A DNA stretch of 64,000 nucleotides from UBA5109 sp965662565 (GTDB lineage: Bacteria > Pseudomonadota > Gammaproteobacteria > Pseudomonadales > Pseudohongiellaceae). Below the pieces are notes generated by a model. The model had not been told where the DNA came from. It saw nothing but the letters and a program-made list of their open reading frames with translations, and did not search any database. Below are positions 1 to 9,157 of this stretch, in pieces. Made by a program: the position numbers and the translations under genes. The stretch spans positions 1 to 64,000 of the forward strand of contig CBFIHS010000006.1 in NCBI GenBank assembly GCA_965662565.1, written 5' to 3'. How positions within the stretch are numbered: the stretch's first letter is position 1; each line of letters starts with the position of its first letter.

Positions 1-1348
1 CATAGGCATGAACAATATCTGCCCCAACGACTTCATCAATTCCGTAATCGCCGCCTTTAATTAAAATATTAGGCTGCAAGGTTTCGAGTAAAGGAATCGG
101 GGTGTCTTCATCAAAACTAACAACCCAATCTACAGATTCAAGACCGGCCACAACAGCCATGCGACGTTCAGCAGAATTGATCGGCCGCCCTTGCCCCTTA
201 AGTCGAGTCACTGAAGCGTCATCATTTAAAGCGACTATCAGACGATCTCCTTGTTGCTTGGCATCTTTCAAATACCCAACATGGCCGGCATGAATAATGT
301 CAAAACAGCCATTAGTAAAAACTACTTTTTCACCATTGGCTTTAGCATCCTCAACCACTTGCACAAGTTGCTCTCTAGTCATTACTCCACGGCCGGAGTC
401 GCTATCATTCTGGATTTCTCGGCGGAGTTCAGCCCCGCTGACAGCAACAGTACCTACTTTTGAAACCGCTAATCCTGCTGCAATGTTTGCCAATGCAACT
501 GCTTCGGCTAAAGTTTTTCCTCCAGCCAAAGACGCAGCTAGTACTGAAATTACTGTATCCCCAGCCCCTGTGACATCAAAGACTTCCCGAGCTCTGGCAG
601 GAAAGTGCAACTCTTTTTCACCTGGGCGAATCAGACTCATGCCATGCTCACCTCGGGTCACCAGAAGGGCATCCAAAGAAAGTTCTTTTATCAATTGTTG
701 GCCTTTGTGAACTAACTCTTCCTCGGTTTCACATGCTCCAACAATGGCTTCAAACTCATGGAGATTAGGCGTCAACAAAGTTGCACCTTTATATTTCCCA
801 AAATCTTGACCCTTAGGATCTACTAAGATTGGAATACCCTCTTCATTCGCAGAAGCAATGAGTGTCGAAATGCCATTTAGAGCACCTTTTTGATAGTCTG
901 AAAATATGACTAAATCAACGCTTCTGAGTAAATCATTGAGTTTATTTCTCAGCTCATCTGTGTCATCACGAGTAAAGTTTTCTTCAAAGTCTAATCTGAT
1001 TAATTGCTGATGGCGGCTTAAGATTCTTAATTTCGTTATGGTTGGCTTTTCTTCTGAAACAATGAAATCGCAGAGAATACCGGCCGCTTCTAAGGCTTGT
1101 GTCAAAGCTTGACCTTCAGCATCTTTACCAATGACACCTGTTAAAGAGCAGGCCGCTCCAAGTGCTGCAATATTTAAGGCTACATTCGCGGCTCCACCAG
1201 GACTGTCTTCAATATTATTAACTTTAACCACAGGTACGGGTGCTTCTGGTGAAATACGCGAGGTATCCCCCTGCCAGTACCTGTCCAACATAACGTCGCC
1301 GACTACCAATATTCGTGTGGAATCAAATCTTGGAATTTGGAGCTTCAT
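1..1348 (-). CDS. hldE: Bifunctional heptose-7-phosphate kinase / heptose-1-phosphate adenylyltransferase, 3' end cut by window edge
   Basis: HldE makes ADP-glycero-manno-heptose, the donor for the LPS inner core, in the cytoplasm. Reading the minus strand from the ATG at 1348-1346 gives an N-terminal ribokinase/PfkB domain (VVGDVMLDRYW near the start, SPGGAANVALN, and the GAGDT anion-hole motif at about residue 260). It is followed by a nucleotidyltransferase domain with TNGCFDIIHAGHVGYL, the HxGH signature. The frame is open to base 1, so about 449 residues are visible and only the last few tens are missing (family length about 475). It is divergent from the LpxL-like gene at 1415, with 66 bp between start codons, and begins a stretch of LPS core genes. 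The identification is firm because both catalytic signatures are present in order. Confidence 0.96.
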   Translation of the reverse strand, partial: MKLQIPRFDSTRILVVGDVMLDRYWQGDTSRISPEAPVPVVKVNNIEDSPGGAANVALNIAALGAACSLTGVIGKDAEGQALTQALEAAGILCDFIVSEEKPTITKLRILSRHQQLIRLDFEENFTRDDTDELRNKLNDLLRSVDLVIFSDYQKGALNGISTLIASANEEGIPILVDPKGQDFGKYKGATLLTPNLHEFEAIVGACETEEELVHKGQQLIKELSLDALLVTRGEHGMSLIRPGEKELHFPARAREVFDVTGAGDTVISVLAASLAGGKTLAEAVALANIAAGLAVSKVGTVAVSGAELRREIQNDSDSGRGVMTREQLVQVVEDAKANGEKVVFTNGCFDIIHAGHVGYLKDAKQQGDRLIVALNDDASVTRLKGQGRPINSAERRMAVVAGLESVDWVVSFDEDTPIPLLETLQPNILIKGGDYGIDEVVGADIVHAY

Positions 1349-1414
1349 GTTCCGCCTTATTTTTACAATTCATTTCTCTAAAGAGCTGCATCATAACATA
1401 ACGGTTCTGGTAGA

Positions 1415-2995
1415 ATGAGCCAAATTCTTTTGAAAATTAGCCCTGTGAATACTCAACAAGCTCCTTCCTTTAAAACTTTTTTAGGACCAAAGTACTGGCC
1501 TACCTGGTTAGGTATTGCTCTATTGGCAATTGTCGCTTTTTGCCCTTTTAAACTCCGCCTTTTTTTTGGGGCTTTGCTTGGTCGCCTTTTATACCTCTTA
1601 GCAAAAGAGCGGCGCTACATAACGGCCACAAACATTAGCCTGTGTTTTCCTGAATTAAGTGAATCGGCACAAAGAGCTTTAGTGCTTGATTGTTTTATTG
1701 AAAATGGTCGAGGACTCATAGACACAGCTGTAGGCTGGATTAGGGAACCGCAACAGTTTCAGTCCTTATTAAGAGTCATCAATAGGGAATATCTGGAGAA
1801 AGCTCTTGCTGAAGGCAAAGGCGTAATTTTACTGGGAGCACACTATACGACCTTAGACTTTTCAGCTAATTTATTTTCATTGCAAATACCATTTGGAGTA
1901 ACTTATAGGCCTCATAAAAACCCTTTGTTCGATGCCTTTATGCTAAAAGGCAGACTCAAAAATTGTAATGGCGTCTTTGATCGCTATGACCTCAGAGGCA
2001 CTATCCGTCACCTTAAGAAGAACAATATCATCTGGTACGCTCCAGATCAGGATTACGGGCCTGACCATTCAGTCTATGTTCCTTTTTTTGGCCAACAAGC
2101 AGCTACCATTGTTGCCGCGAATAGGCTGGCTAAAATCAGCAAGGCTCCCGTTCTCCTTGTAAGGCATCATCGGGTCGATGCCAACAAACCTTATGAAATA
2201 GAGTTTTTCAAGTTTCCAGATACTTATCCTGGTGATGATGACATTACAGATACAACGTACATGAACCAACAACTTGAGGCCGCAATTAGAGTGCATCCAG
2301 CACAATATTTATGGATGCACAAACGTTTTAAGTCACAACCAGAGGGCAAACCAGGAAGTCCATACATCGCTATAAAAACCCCGCGAGCCAAAATCCAGAG
2401 AAGTGAGTTCGATGAAATAATCCAAAAGGCTAAACTAATCGAAACGCAATATGGTAAAAACCTTACTTACGCCATTTCTGATGAAGTTAATTTACGCGTG
2501 CTTCCAGCTAAAAATAGTAAGCTTTTTGGTGCGGAGCCTATACGCTTATTCGATCAGAACGCAAAACTTTTAAAACAAGCAGGCATTCAGACCCTAACCG
2601 TTGGCACGATTTTTAAAATTAAGAATGCAGATATCAAAGCTGCAACCTATTACAAGCTCCCGGGAGTAGCTTTAAAAGCGATACCACTGGCAAATCTGCC
2701 GCTTAATAAGCTAGCAGAGTTTTTCGTTAAGCTGCATGACGAGGGTTTCGTATTTAGAAAAATAGATTGCAGCAAGCTATTTTTTGAGAATGAGATTTTC
2801 CATATAGAAAACCCTGAAGAAGTAATACATTACCCGACTTCTATTTGTTATGCTGATCGTTATGCAAATATTAAATCCTTATTAAATAATTTTGAAATAA
2901 GCCAGCAGGAACGAAAACAATTCCTAGTATATTATCAACAGCATTCTGGATTAGAAAATGTAAAAGAATTCACTAGGCTTTTCTTAACTTTTTAG
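1415..2995 (+). CDS. LpxL/HtrB-type lipid A acyltransferase fused to a C-terminal LPS-kinase-like (InaA/toluene-tolerance) domain
   Basis: Residues 1-305 form a Kdo2-lipid A late acyltransferase: a membrane anchor at about 30-60, the catalytic H143-x4-D148 (GAHYTTLD), and the PDQDYGPDHSVYVPFFG segment near 210-226 typical of LpxL/LpxM. LpxL proteins normally end near residue 310. This one continues to 526 with a segment that resembles the lipopolysaccharide-kinase/toluene-tolerance family: RLFDQNAKLLKQAGI near 377, YYKLPGVAL near 412, and LHDEGFVFRKID with Asp451 where the kinase catalytic loop would be. The Asn expected a few residues later is not evident, so kinase activity is uncertain. 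The first half should acylate lipid A at the inner membrane. The second half may act on the core sugar or be a pseudokinase. It is divergent from hldE. Confidence 0.85.
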   Translation: MSQILLKISPVNTQQAPSFKTFLGPKYWPTWLGIALLAIVAFCPFKLRLFFGALLGRLLYLLAKERRYITATNISLCFPELSESAQRALVLDCFIENGRGLIDTAVGWIREPQQFQSLLRVINREYLEKALAEGKGVILLGAHYTTLDFSANLFSLQIPFGVTYRPHKNPLFDAFMLKGRLKNCNGVFDRYDLRGTIRHLKKNNIIWYAPDQDYGPDHSVYVPFFGQQAATIVAANRLAKISKAPVLLVRHHRVDANKPYEIEFFKFPDTYPGDDDITDTTYMNQQLEAAIRVHPAQYLWMHKRFKSQPEGKPGSPYIAIKTPRAKIQRSEFDEIIQKAKLIETQYGKNLTYAISDEVNLRVLPAKNSKLFGAEPIRLFDQNAKLLKQAGIQTLTVGTIFKIKNADIKAATYYKLPGVALKAIPLANLPLNKLAEFFVKLHDEGFVFRKIDCSKLFFENEIFHIENPEEVIHYPTSICYADRYANIKSLLNNFEISQQERKQFLVYYQQHSGLENVKEFTRLFLTF

Positions 2996-3094
2996 CAGGC
3001 ATTCAGTCGACACTACTTGTCGATAAAAGACATAATAAAACGACCGAATTCTTTTTATTTATGTTTAAGAAAAATTTAGCTCAAGGGAAATAAC

Positions 3095-3841
3095 ATGTTT
3101 GAAAATATCAGTGTTGTTATTATCGCTAAAGATTCGAGTGATACCATAGCTGCGACATTGGAATCGGCAAAAACATTTCCAGAAATTATTGTTTATGATA
3201 ATGGTTCTAAAGACTCAACACCTGCACTAGCTAAATCTTTCGAAAATGTCACCTTTCACCAAGGCGAGTTTTTTGGCTTTGGTAAAACAAAAAACCATGC
3301 TATCTCTTTAGCCCAGCATGATTGGGTTTTATGTTTAGATTCAGACGAAATAATTTCTAGCGCTCTTTTAGAGTTCTTAAGTACATGGAAACCTGAGACA
3401 ACAAACGCTGTCGGCCTTATACGACGAGATAACTTTTTTATGGGAAAGCTTATTGAGAATGGAGGCTTTGGACAAGATTGGTTAATCCGATTATTCAACC
3501 GCAATGAACATCTATACGATGATGCACCAGTGCATGAATCTGTTACCCTTAAGCCAAGTTCTAAAATCCAAAGAATTGCATTCCCTATTGAGCATCATGC
3601 TGTTAGTGATATTAGTGAAATCATACAGAAGATCGACCATTATTCAGAAATCAGGCGTCAAACATCTAAAAAAACATACCACCCTTTCATCATAATCTTA
3701 AAAAGTTTATTTGCCTTTATTAAAAGCTATATTTTCAAGGGAGGTATTTTTTCCGGCTGGCGTGGTTTAGTCATAGCTTGGAGTATCAGCGATCACGTAT
3801 TTTATAAGTACATGAAGATTTACGCCGACAAAGACTCTTAA
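3095..3841 (+). CDS. Family 2 glycosyltransferase, WaaE/KdtX-like LPS core transferase
   Basis: 248 residues with a GT-A fold at the N terminus: ISVVIIAKDSSDTIAATLES, then VYDNGSKDST (nucleotide binding) and LCLDSDE at about residue 80 as the DxD-type metal site. The order and length match the WaaE/KdtX family, which adds glucose to the first heptose of the LPS core in several Gammaproteobacteria. The C-terminal part has the usual hydrophobic and basic segment (about residues 190-235, FIIILKSLFAFIKSYIF) seen in this family, probably for membrane association. An AAGGGAAATA ribosome-binding site precedes the ATG. It lies between the acyltransferase and a GT9 enzyme, which supports a core-assembly role. 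The acceptor sugar cannot be read from sequence. Confidence 0.8.
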   Translation: MFENISVVIIAKDSSDTIAATLESAKTFPEIIVYDNGSKDSTPALAKSFENVTFHQGEFFGFGKTKNHAISLAQHDWVLCLDSDEIISSALLEFLSTWKPETTNAVGLIRRDNFFMGKLIENGGFGQDWLIRLFNRNEHLYDDAPVHESVTLKPSSKIQRIAFPIEHHAVSDISEIIQKIDHYSEIRRQTSKKTYHPFIIILKSLFAFIKSYIFKGGIFSGWRGLVIAWSISDHVFYKYMKIYADKDS

Positions 3842-3894
3842 GCTTTTTGTTTTAATTTATATATTCATTCATTATTTATAATTCGAGCTCTGCA

Positions 3895-4968
3895 TTGCAT
3901 ACTTTAGTCATCTTTCCAACCAAATACGTGGGCAACATAGTGATTGCACTTCGCGCATTGGAGGCGATCCACAACTACTCTTCTGAAAAAACTATTCGTA
4001 TTTTAGTTGATGAGAGTTTCAGAAAATTATTGTCTTTGGCTTTTCCCGCAAGCTCTATTTTTATTTTCTATCCACGCAAAAAACTTCACAAAGCTTCAGC
4101 TTTTTCCAAGCTGACCACCTATCTTACTTTCATTAAAGAACTAAGAAGCACTCACTACGATTCACTCTTAGATATGGATGGCACCGTGGTTTCTGCCAGA
4201 TTGACAAGAATGGCAATCGCGAAAGAAAAAATTGGCCCAGCATTTAACAAACTGAAACGAAAATCTGCTTACACAGTTTTGATAGAAATGAACCAATCAT
4301 CGCAACATTGTTTTGATGATTATAAACAGTCCTTGACCATGCTCGACATCCATTTCAGCTCAGATGATTATTTTACCTTTCCAAAATCCACAAAGATTCC
4401 AACCCTTGACCTTCTTCAGAAACTTAAGCTCATTGAAAATACAACAACACCAACAAAAGACATTATCTGTCTGCATGTTTGCGCAACAAAAGATTACAAG
4501 CAATGGGATATCCAGAAGTTTGCCAAGCTGGCTGATTTGCTTATAAGACAAGGCAAGTTAGTAATCGCAATCGGTGCAGGCGATAACGAAAAGCAGCGTA
4601 TTGAAACTTTAATTTCTCATATGGCCCAACATGAGAATTTTATTAATGCTCACAATAAACTTTCACTGAACAATTTAGTGTTATTACTTCAACACTCGGT
4701 CTTGTATGTCGGAAACGATAGTGGGCCAATGCATCTAGCAGCTGCTACCGGGACCCCCACAATAGCTCTTTTTGGCCCCACTGAACTTATTCGTTGGCGG
4801 CCAAAGGCTCCTTTAGCTTCAATTGTTAAAGGAGATGCTCCCTGCGACTCGCAATGCCAGCCAGAGCGCTGTTTAAGAAATTATCAATGCATGACTTCCT
4901 TAACGGTAGACAAAGTCTATAAACAAATTAATAGTGTTTTATCAGAGCACAACAGCCTTAATGATTGA
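3895..4968 (+). CDS. Family 9 glycosyltransferase (heptosyltransferase-like)
   Basis: 357 residues of the GT9/ADP-heptose:LPS heptosyltransferase type. The N terminus has the family-typical run (FPTKYVGNIVIALRALEAI), and the C-terminal half has YVGNDSGPMHLAAATGTPTIALFGPT, the nucleotide-sugar binding signature. It ends with the Cys-rich tail (PCDSQC...CLRNYQCM) common in heptosyltransferases. The start is TTG at 3895, since no in-frame ATG lies near. It is distinct from the WaaC and WaaF copies at 9154-11265, so it probably transfers a third heptose (WaaQ-like) or another core sugar. The donor is not determinable here. Confidence 0.8.
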   Translation: MHTLVIFPTKYVGNIVIALRALEAIHNYSSEKTIRILVDESFRKLLSLAFPASSIFIFYPRKKLHKASAFSKLTTYLTFIKELRSTHYDSLLDMDGTVVSARLTRMAIAKEKIGPAFNKLKRKSAYTVLIEMNQSSQHCFDDYKQSLTMLDIHFSSDDYFTFPKSTKIPTLDLLQKLKLIENTTTPTKDIICLHVCATKDYKQWDIQKFAKLADLLIRQGKLVIAIGAGDNEKQRIETLISHMAQHENFINAHNKLSLNNLVLLLQHSVLYVGNDSGPMHLAAATGTPTIALFGPTELIRWRPKAPLASIVKGDAPCDSQCQPERCLRNYQCMTSLTVDKVYKQINSVLSEHNSLND

Positions 4969-5084
4969 AATATTATTATTTTACTCATTGATCGGAATAA
5001 GCTTTTGATACAAAACTGAAGACAATTTGTTATATACTAATACTCTTAAACTGTACTTTAAAAACAACAACATAAGAACTAATT

Positions 5085-6392
5085 ATGCCTACTAGCTCAG
5101 ATCGCAAATGGTTGATACTGGCTCACAGTTTCAATATGGACGGCCGAGCAGCTAGCCAAACAGTCACCGATAAAATTTCTTACCTCATCGAAGCTGGCAT
5201 TACACCAGTCATCATTAGTGCAACTACTGGTAATAAAGACAACGTGCTTGAACATCATCAGCTCTTGCCTTGGGGCCCCTCTGGATTACGCTTCGACTTC
5301 AGATACTTGGTTCGTAAGAAATTCGGTAAAGGCATTATCTATCGACTCAGCACCTTGATTGTCTCAATACTACTATTTCCCTTTATCATAATAGAGCGCT
5401 TAATCTTTGGCTTAACTCATCACTCTTCCTGGACACTTGCTGCAGCCCATAAAGCTTCTAAGCTCTTAAAGAATGATGACTTTGAATTAGTGTTTTCATC
5501 TGGAGGGGCATGGTCAGCACATCAAGCTGCTGCAATGCTTAAACGTAAAACTGGTATAAAGTGGATTGCTGAAATTCACGACCCCATGGTCATTCGAAAC
5601 AGCCCTGAAGATGATGGAACTCAAGCTCGAAAAAGCCGCAATGATCGTTTTTTGCAAGCTGTTGAAGCAACAATATGTCGTGAAGCTGATCATATTTGGT
5701 GGTTTACCGAAGATGCTCTGAACTATGCCGGGCTAAGAAACCCTGAATTAGGCAATAAAGGCTTTGTCGTATTGCCCGGTGCTGAACCACCACTAGTAGA
5801 AGCCCAGCATGAATATAGTGATGTTCTCAATATTTCACATTTTGGCTCTCTTACTGACGATCGTTCATTGGTGCCGATTCTTAATGTCTTAGAAGAATTC
5901 TTTAAACAACACCCTGAGGCAGTGAATAAACTTAAAATTCATCTTTACGGTTCTGATCTTGATAATGAAGCCAAACAACGACTAGAGCAATTAGATCTCC
6001 CTGACATCCTTGTTATGCATGGGCGTCTAGAAACCGACCCAATCACTGGGAAATCTGGTAGAGAAAGAATAATTGAAAAAATGTTTCAATCTGATGTCTT
6101 ACTGTTACTGCATGGGAACTATGAATGGTGTGCTGAGTATATTCCTTCTAAATTGTATGAGTATTTTTGGGCCAAAAGACCAGTCCTTGCTGTTACCAAT
6201 AGAAATGAGTTTTTAGACCAACTGCTAATCAAGCACAACAGTTATATTTGTCATACCTTCGATACAGAATCTATTTGTGTAACAATTGAAAAGGTCTGGG
6301 AAGATTGGGAAACTAATAAATTACAGGAATTTACTGGCCAGCCTCTTTCAGTAAAAGATGCGGTCGATACTATTCTGACTAAAATCGCCTAA
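5085..6392 (+). CDS. GT-B family 4-like glycosyltransferase
   Basis: 435 residues with the two-domain layout of GT-B transferases. The N-terminal part includes a hydrophobic stretch at about 90-110 (LIVSILLFPFIIIERLIFGL), likely membrane contact, and FSSGGAWSAHQAAAMLKRKTGIKWIAEIHDP, a pattern common in family 4 enzymes. The C-terminal part has ISHFGSLTDDRSLVPIL and, near residue 350, AEYIPSKLYEYFWAKRPVLAV, the usual donor-binding end of GT4 proteins. It lies 116 bp after the GT9 gene and 15 bp before the DUF6492 gene, so it probably belongs to the core/surface glycan set. The substrate is unknown. Confidence 0.7.
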   Translation: MPTSSDRKWLILAHSFNMDGRAASQTVTDKISYLIEAGITPVIISATTGNKDNVLEHHQLLPWGPSGLRFDFRYLVRKKFGKGIIYRLSTLIVSILLFPFIIIERLIFGLTHHSSWTLAAAHKASKLLKNDDFELVFSSGGAWSAHQAAAMLKRKTGIKWIAEIHDPMVIRNSPEDDGTQARKSRNDRFLQAVEATICREADHIWWFTEDALNYAGLRNPELGNKGFVVLPGAEPPLVEAQHEYSDVLNISHFGSLTDDRSLVPILNVLEEFFKQHPEAVNKLKIHLYGSDLDNEAKQRLEQLDLPDILVMHGRLETDPITGKSGRERIIEKMFQSDVLLLLHGNYEWCAEYIPSKLYEYFWAKRPVLAVTNRNEFLDQLLIKHNSYICHTFDTESICVTIEKVWEDWETNKLQEFTGQPLSVKDAVDTILTKIA

Positions 6393-6407
6393 AGAAACTT
6401 ACTCCTT

Positions 6408-7310
6408 ATGCAAAAACTTTGTTTATATTGTAAAAGTTACAGTCGTGATTTCCTGCGACTTGAGCGTTTACTTGAAAGCATAGAAAAATTTAACAAAGAC
6501 AACTTGCCTGTTTATATCTCTACTCCAGAGAGTGAACATGAGATTTTACAAACTGTTCTCAATCCTAAGCTAACTTACAAATGGATAAGCGATGAAGAAA
6601 TCATTGCAAGCAACCCTGATGTCTCAATTTCAAATCTGAAAAAACATTCAGGCTATGTCAGCCAAGGTATCATTAAGTCAGAATTTTGGCGGCTGCAACT
6701 AGCTGAGAATTACTTATGTATCGACTCTGATAGCCAATTTCTTAGAGATTTTTACGAATCTGATTTTATTAATGAATCTGGTGAGCCATACACAGTAATT
6801 CATGAAAATAAAGAATTATTACAAATGGCAAGAAACAGAAGAAAAGATAAAGTTCTGGAAGACTATTACAAAGAGGCAGATGCAATAAAAAAAATCTTTC
6901 CCAGAGAAGGGCCTGTTTACTCTTTTATGCCCTCACCTTTTCTCTGGTCAGCAAAGGTTTGGCGATCCCTTGAAGAATGCTACCTTAAACCAAAAGGCCA
7001 GACTCTTTGGGATGTCATAGATCGGGGTATCGGAGAATATCATTGGTATGGAGAAGCCCTTCTGGCTTACAAAGCCATTCCAATTTTACCAGTAGAACCA
7101 TACTTCCGCGTCTATCATTACAATTGGCAGTATTATCTACTCAAAAGAATGGGTGAGGATGAAGCCAAAGTAGCGCAAAATTTTATGGGGGTTATCTACC
7201 AGTCAAACTGGGAGTCTGAAATGGATTATGGGGCTCCAACTAAATCTGCAATGTCCAGACTGCTAAGAAGTATAAAACGCCTAGCGCGCCTAATCGAAAG
7301 TTATTTTTAA
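6408..7310 (+). CDS. DUF6492 family protein, probable glycosyltransferase-like
   Basis: 300 residues. It starts with LCLYCKSYSRDFLRLERLLESI, followed by a GT-A-like region with LCIDSDSQF at about residue 105 where a DxD-like metal site would sit. It later contains PSPFLWSAKVWRSLEE and GEYHWYGEALLAY. These patterns match the DUF6492 family, often found among surface polysaccharide genes. No signal peptide or membrane segment is visible. It follows the GT4 gene by 15 bp and is likely co-transcribed. A sugar-transfer role is inferred from the fold-like motifs and neighbours; the biochemical activity of the family is not established to my knowledge. Confidence 0.65.
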   Translation: MQKLCLYCKSYSRDFLRLERLLESIEKFNKDNLPVYISTPESEHEILQTVLNPKLTYKWISDEEIIASNPDVSISNLKKHSGYVSQGIIKSEFWRLQLAENYLCIDSDSQFLRDFYESDFINESGEPYTVIHENKELLQMARNRRKDKVLEDYYKEADAIKKIFPREGPVYSFMPSPFLWSAKVWRSLEECYLKPKGQTLWDVIDRGIGEYHWYGEALLAYKAIPILPVEPYFRVYHYNWQYYLLKRMGEDEAKVAQNFMGVIYQSNWESEMDYGAPTKSAMSRLLRSIKRLARLIESYF

Positions 7311-7360
7311 TACCAATACGATAAGCTAATAAAATAATATCGCAACTCTGAGGAAAATTT

Positions 7361-7987
7361 ATGCCAACAAGCCACTCAAATCAATTGAATGAAATTGTTC
7401 AAATTGCGGAATTATTAAAACCCAGAAAAATTTTGGATATTGGTATAGGCAATGGAAAATACGGGTTTTTATTGCGCGAATATATCGGCAGTAATCACGG
7501 TATAAGCAAGGAAGAATTAATAATAAACGGGATTGAAGGCTACCCAGAATATCTAACGCCGATCCATCATGAGACTTACAACGAAATATTTATCCAGAAT
7601 TTAAGTACAAAACTTGATATCCCGGAAGGTGAGTATGACTTGTGCATCCTAATCGATATTATTGAGCACTTCGATAGAGAAACTGGCATTGAAATTATAA
7701 AATACTTTTCTAAACGTTCTAAATTTATGCTAATAGCTACTCCATGGGATATTGGCGATCCAAGTATTCAACATGACAACCCTCTGGAGAATCACATCTA
7801 CCAGTGGAAGAAAAAAGATTTTGAATTGTTCGCCAACCCAAGTTTTATTTTCAATAGAAACTCTCTGATTGCCTTGATTGGTAATGATGGAGACAAAGTG
7901 AAATTTGTTGCAACCAAGATGAGACATCGTCTACAAAAGTTGATATATGACTATATAAGACGAAGCTTAAAGCTTAAAAGAGGTTAG
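7361..7987 (+). CDS. Class I SAM-dependent methyltransferase
   Basis: 208 residues. The SAM-binding motif I is clear near residue 25-35 (ILDIGIGNGKYGFLL). An acidic loop (GIEGYPEYL) follows, and motif IV is at YDLCILIDIIEHFDRETG near residue 93, as in methyltransferases acting on sugars or small molecules. The ribosome-binding site GAGGAAAA lies seven bases before the ATG. It is the last plus-strand gene of the LPS/glycan set and ends 45 bp from the convergent waaG. Modification of a core or surface sugar is an inference from position only. Confidence 0.7.
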   Translation: MPTSHSNQLNEIVQIAELLKPRKILDIGIGNGKYGFLLREYIGSNHGISKEELIINGIEGYPEYLTPIHHETYNEIFIQNLSTKLDIPEGEYDLCILIDIIEHFDRETGIEIIKYFSKRSKFMLIATPWDIGDPSIQHDNPLENHIYQWKKKDFELFANPSFIFNRNSLIALIGNDGDKVKFVATKMRHRLQKLIYDYIRRSLKLKRG

Positions 7988-8032
7988 TTTCTAAGAAAAA
8001 ATAGCTTTATAGCAAGTTAAGCTAAAAACAAC

Positions 8033-9157
8033 CTACTGGTAGCTTGAAGCATCTTGCACCAGGATCGTAGCTACAGTCTGATGCATGCTATATAAATCAT
8101 TTTCTTTACCATAAGCTAGACCGTTGGCTTTCCATTGCCTAATTTTTTCTTTTGAAAGCATGTTTACTAATTCTTGATTAAAAATTTCTTGGTTGAAGGG
8201 CGATGGACATACTATGCTGGCATCAGACTGTTTAATGTGGTAAGCATGTCCGTAATTTTTCGCCACTAACACAGGAAGCCCAGCAATAATTGATTCTAAA
8301 ATAACCGCACCTAAATCATCTCTATTAGGAGAATATATTAATGCATCAGCAGCCTGAAAAAGTTCTTTAGTATCTGTAGTTGCAGCTATTATTTTTATAT
8401 TGCTTCGAATCCCCAAGTGCTCTGCTAATTGAAGATACTTATTACTATTCTGAGCTTCAGTTATAAAAAAATGAACTTTATCTTTTAAATTATCAGGTAA
8501 TTTAGAAATTGCGATCAAAGTTCTTTCTAGTCTATGAACAATTTTTCCAGTTGATGCATGTAAGATAAGAAAATCTTGTTCAGCAACTGAATACTCAGAC
8601 CTCAACATTTTACGAATGGCTTTCGCCTCAGCATCAGGGAAAACTTTTTTGCTCACTCCAGGAGGCAATTTTAATAAACGTCTCTTTTTAGTTTTATAGT
8701 GAGACTTATAGTCTTCATATTGACTGGGAGAAATAAGCAGGCTAATCGTTACTTGGCTTTTACCAAAAATAGCCTTTTCAAAGTCCATCCTTTGTCTTGC
8801 TTCTGCTGTCATTCGATAGAAAATAGATCGCGATTTGTATTCATTTACAGCAAAACAATCTTCTGTAACATAGTAAAAATCAAGACCGGGCATTTTATTA
8901 AAACCAACGACAATATCAAAATTTTCTACAGTTCTTTCTAGCATTTGTTCAACAAAACTCTCACGTTTTGTAGTCTTAGTCACTCCATCCGCTGGAAGTA
9001 CTTTAATCTTAATATTGTCTGGCTTCACACCTTCCCATTTCATATAAAATATCGTCACATCGACATTACGTTGTTGACATGCCCTTGTCATCGCCAGTAG
9101 GTCTCTCGCCAGATCTACATCTGGGTAATAAGAAAAAAGAACAAAAGCGAATTTCAC
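8033..9157 (-). CDS. waaG: LPS core glucosyltransferase WaaG
   Basis: 374 residues, the same length as the known UDP-glucose:(heptosyl)LPS alpha-1,3-glucosyltransferase. It begins FAFVLFSYYPDVDLARDLLAM, has VGFNKMPGLDFYYVTEDCF near residue 105 and FRMTAEARQRMDFEKAIFG-like residues near 140, then the LLKLPPGVSKKVFPD linker. The C-terminal donor site DALIYSPNRDDLGAVILESIIAGLPVL carries the E-x7-E type motif. It transfers the first glucose to heptose II at the cytoplasmic face of the inner membrane. Its start overlaps the end of waaC by 4 bp, so the two are translationally coupled. Confidence 0.93.
   Translation of the reverse strand: MKFAFVLFSYYPDVDLARDLLAMTRACQQRNVDVTIFYMKWEGVKPDNIKIKVLPADGVTKTTKRESFVEQMLERTVENFDIVVGFNKMPGLDFYYVTEDCFAVNEYKSRSIFYRMTAEARQRMDFEKAIFGKSQVTISLLISPSQYEDYKSHYKTKKRRLLKLPPGVSKKVFPDAEAKAIRKMLRSEYSVAEQDFLILHASTGKIVHRLERTLIAISKLPDNLKDKVHFFITEAQNSNKYLQLAEHLGIRSNIKIIAATTDTKELFQAADALIYSPNRDDLGAVILESIIAGLPVLVAKNYGHAYHIKQSDASIVCPSPFNQEIFNQELVNMLSKEKIRQWKANGLAYGKENDLYSMHQTVATILVQDASSYQ

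Noticed and set aside
297..710. Plus-strand open frame of 137 codons
   Set aside because: It is antisense to hldE, which has clear motifs in the other strand.
3007..3023. Small inverted repeat TCGACA/TGTCGA after the LpxL-like gene
   Set aside because: The stem is 6 bp and no T-run follows, so a terminator call is not supported.
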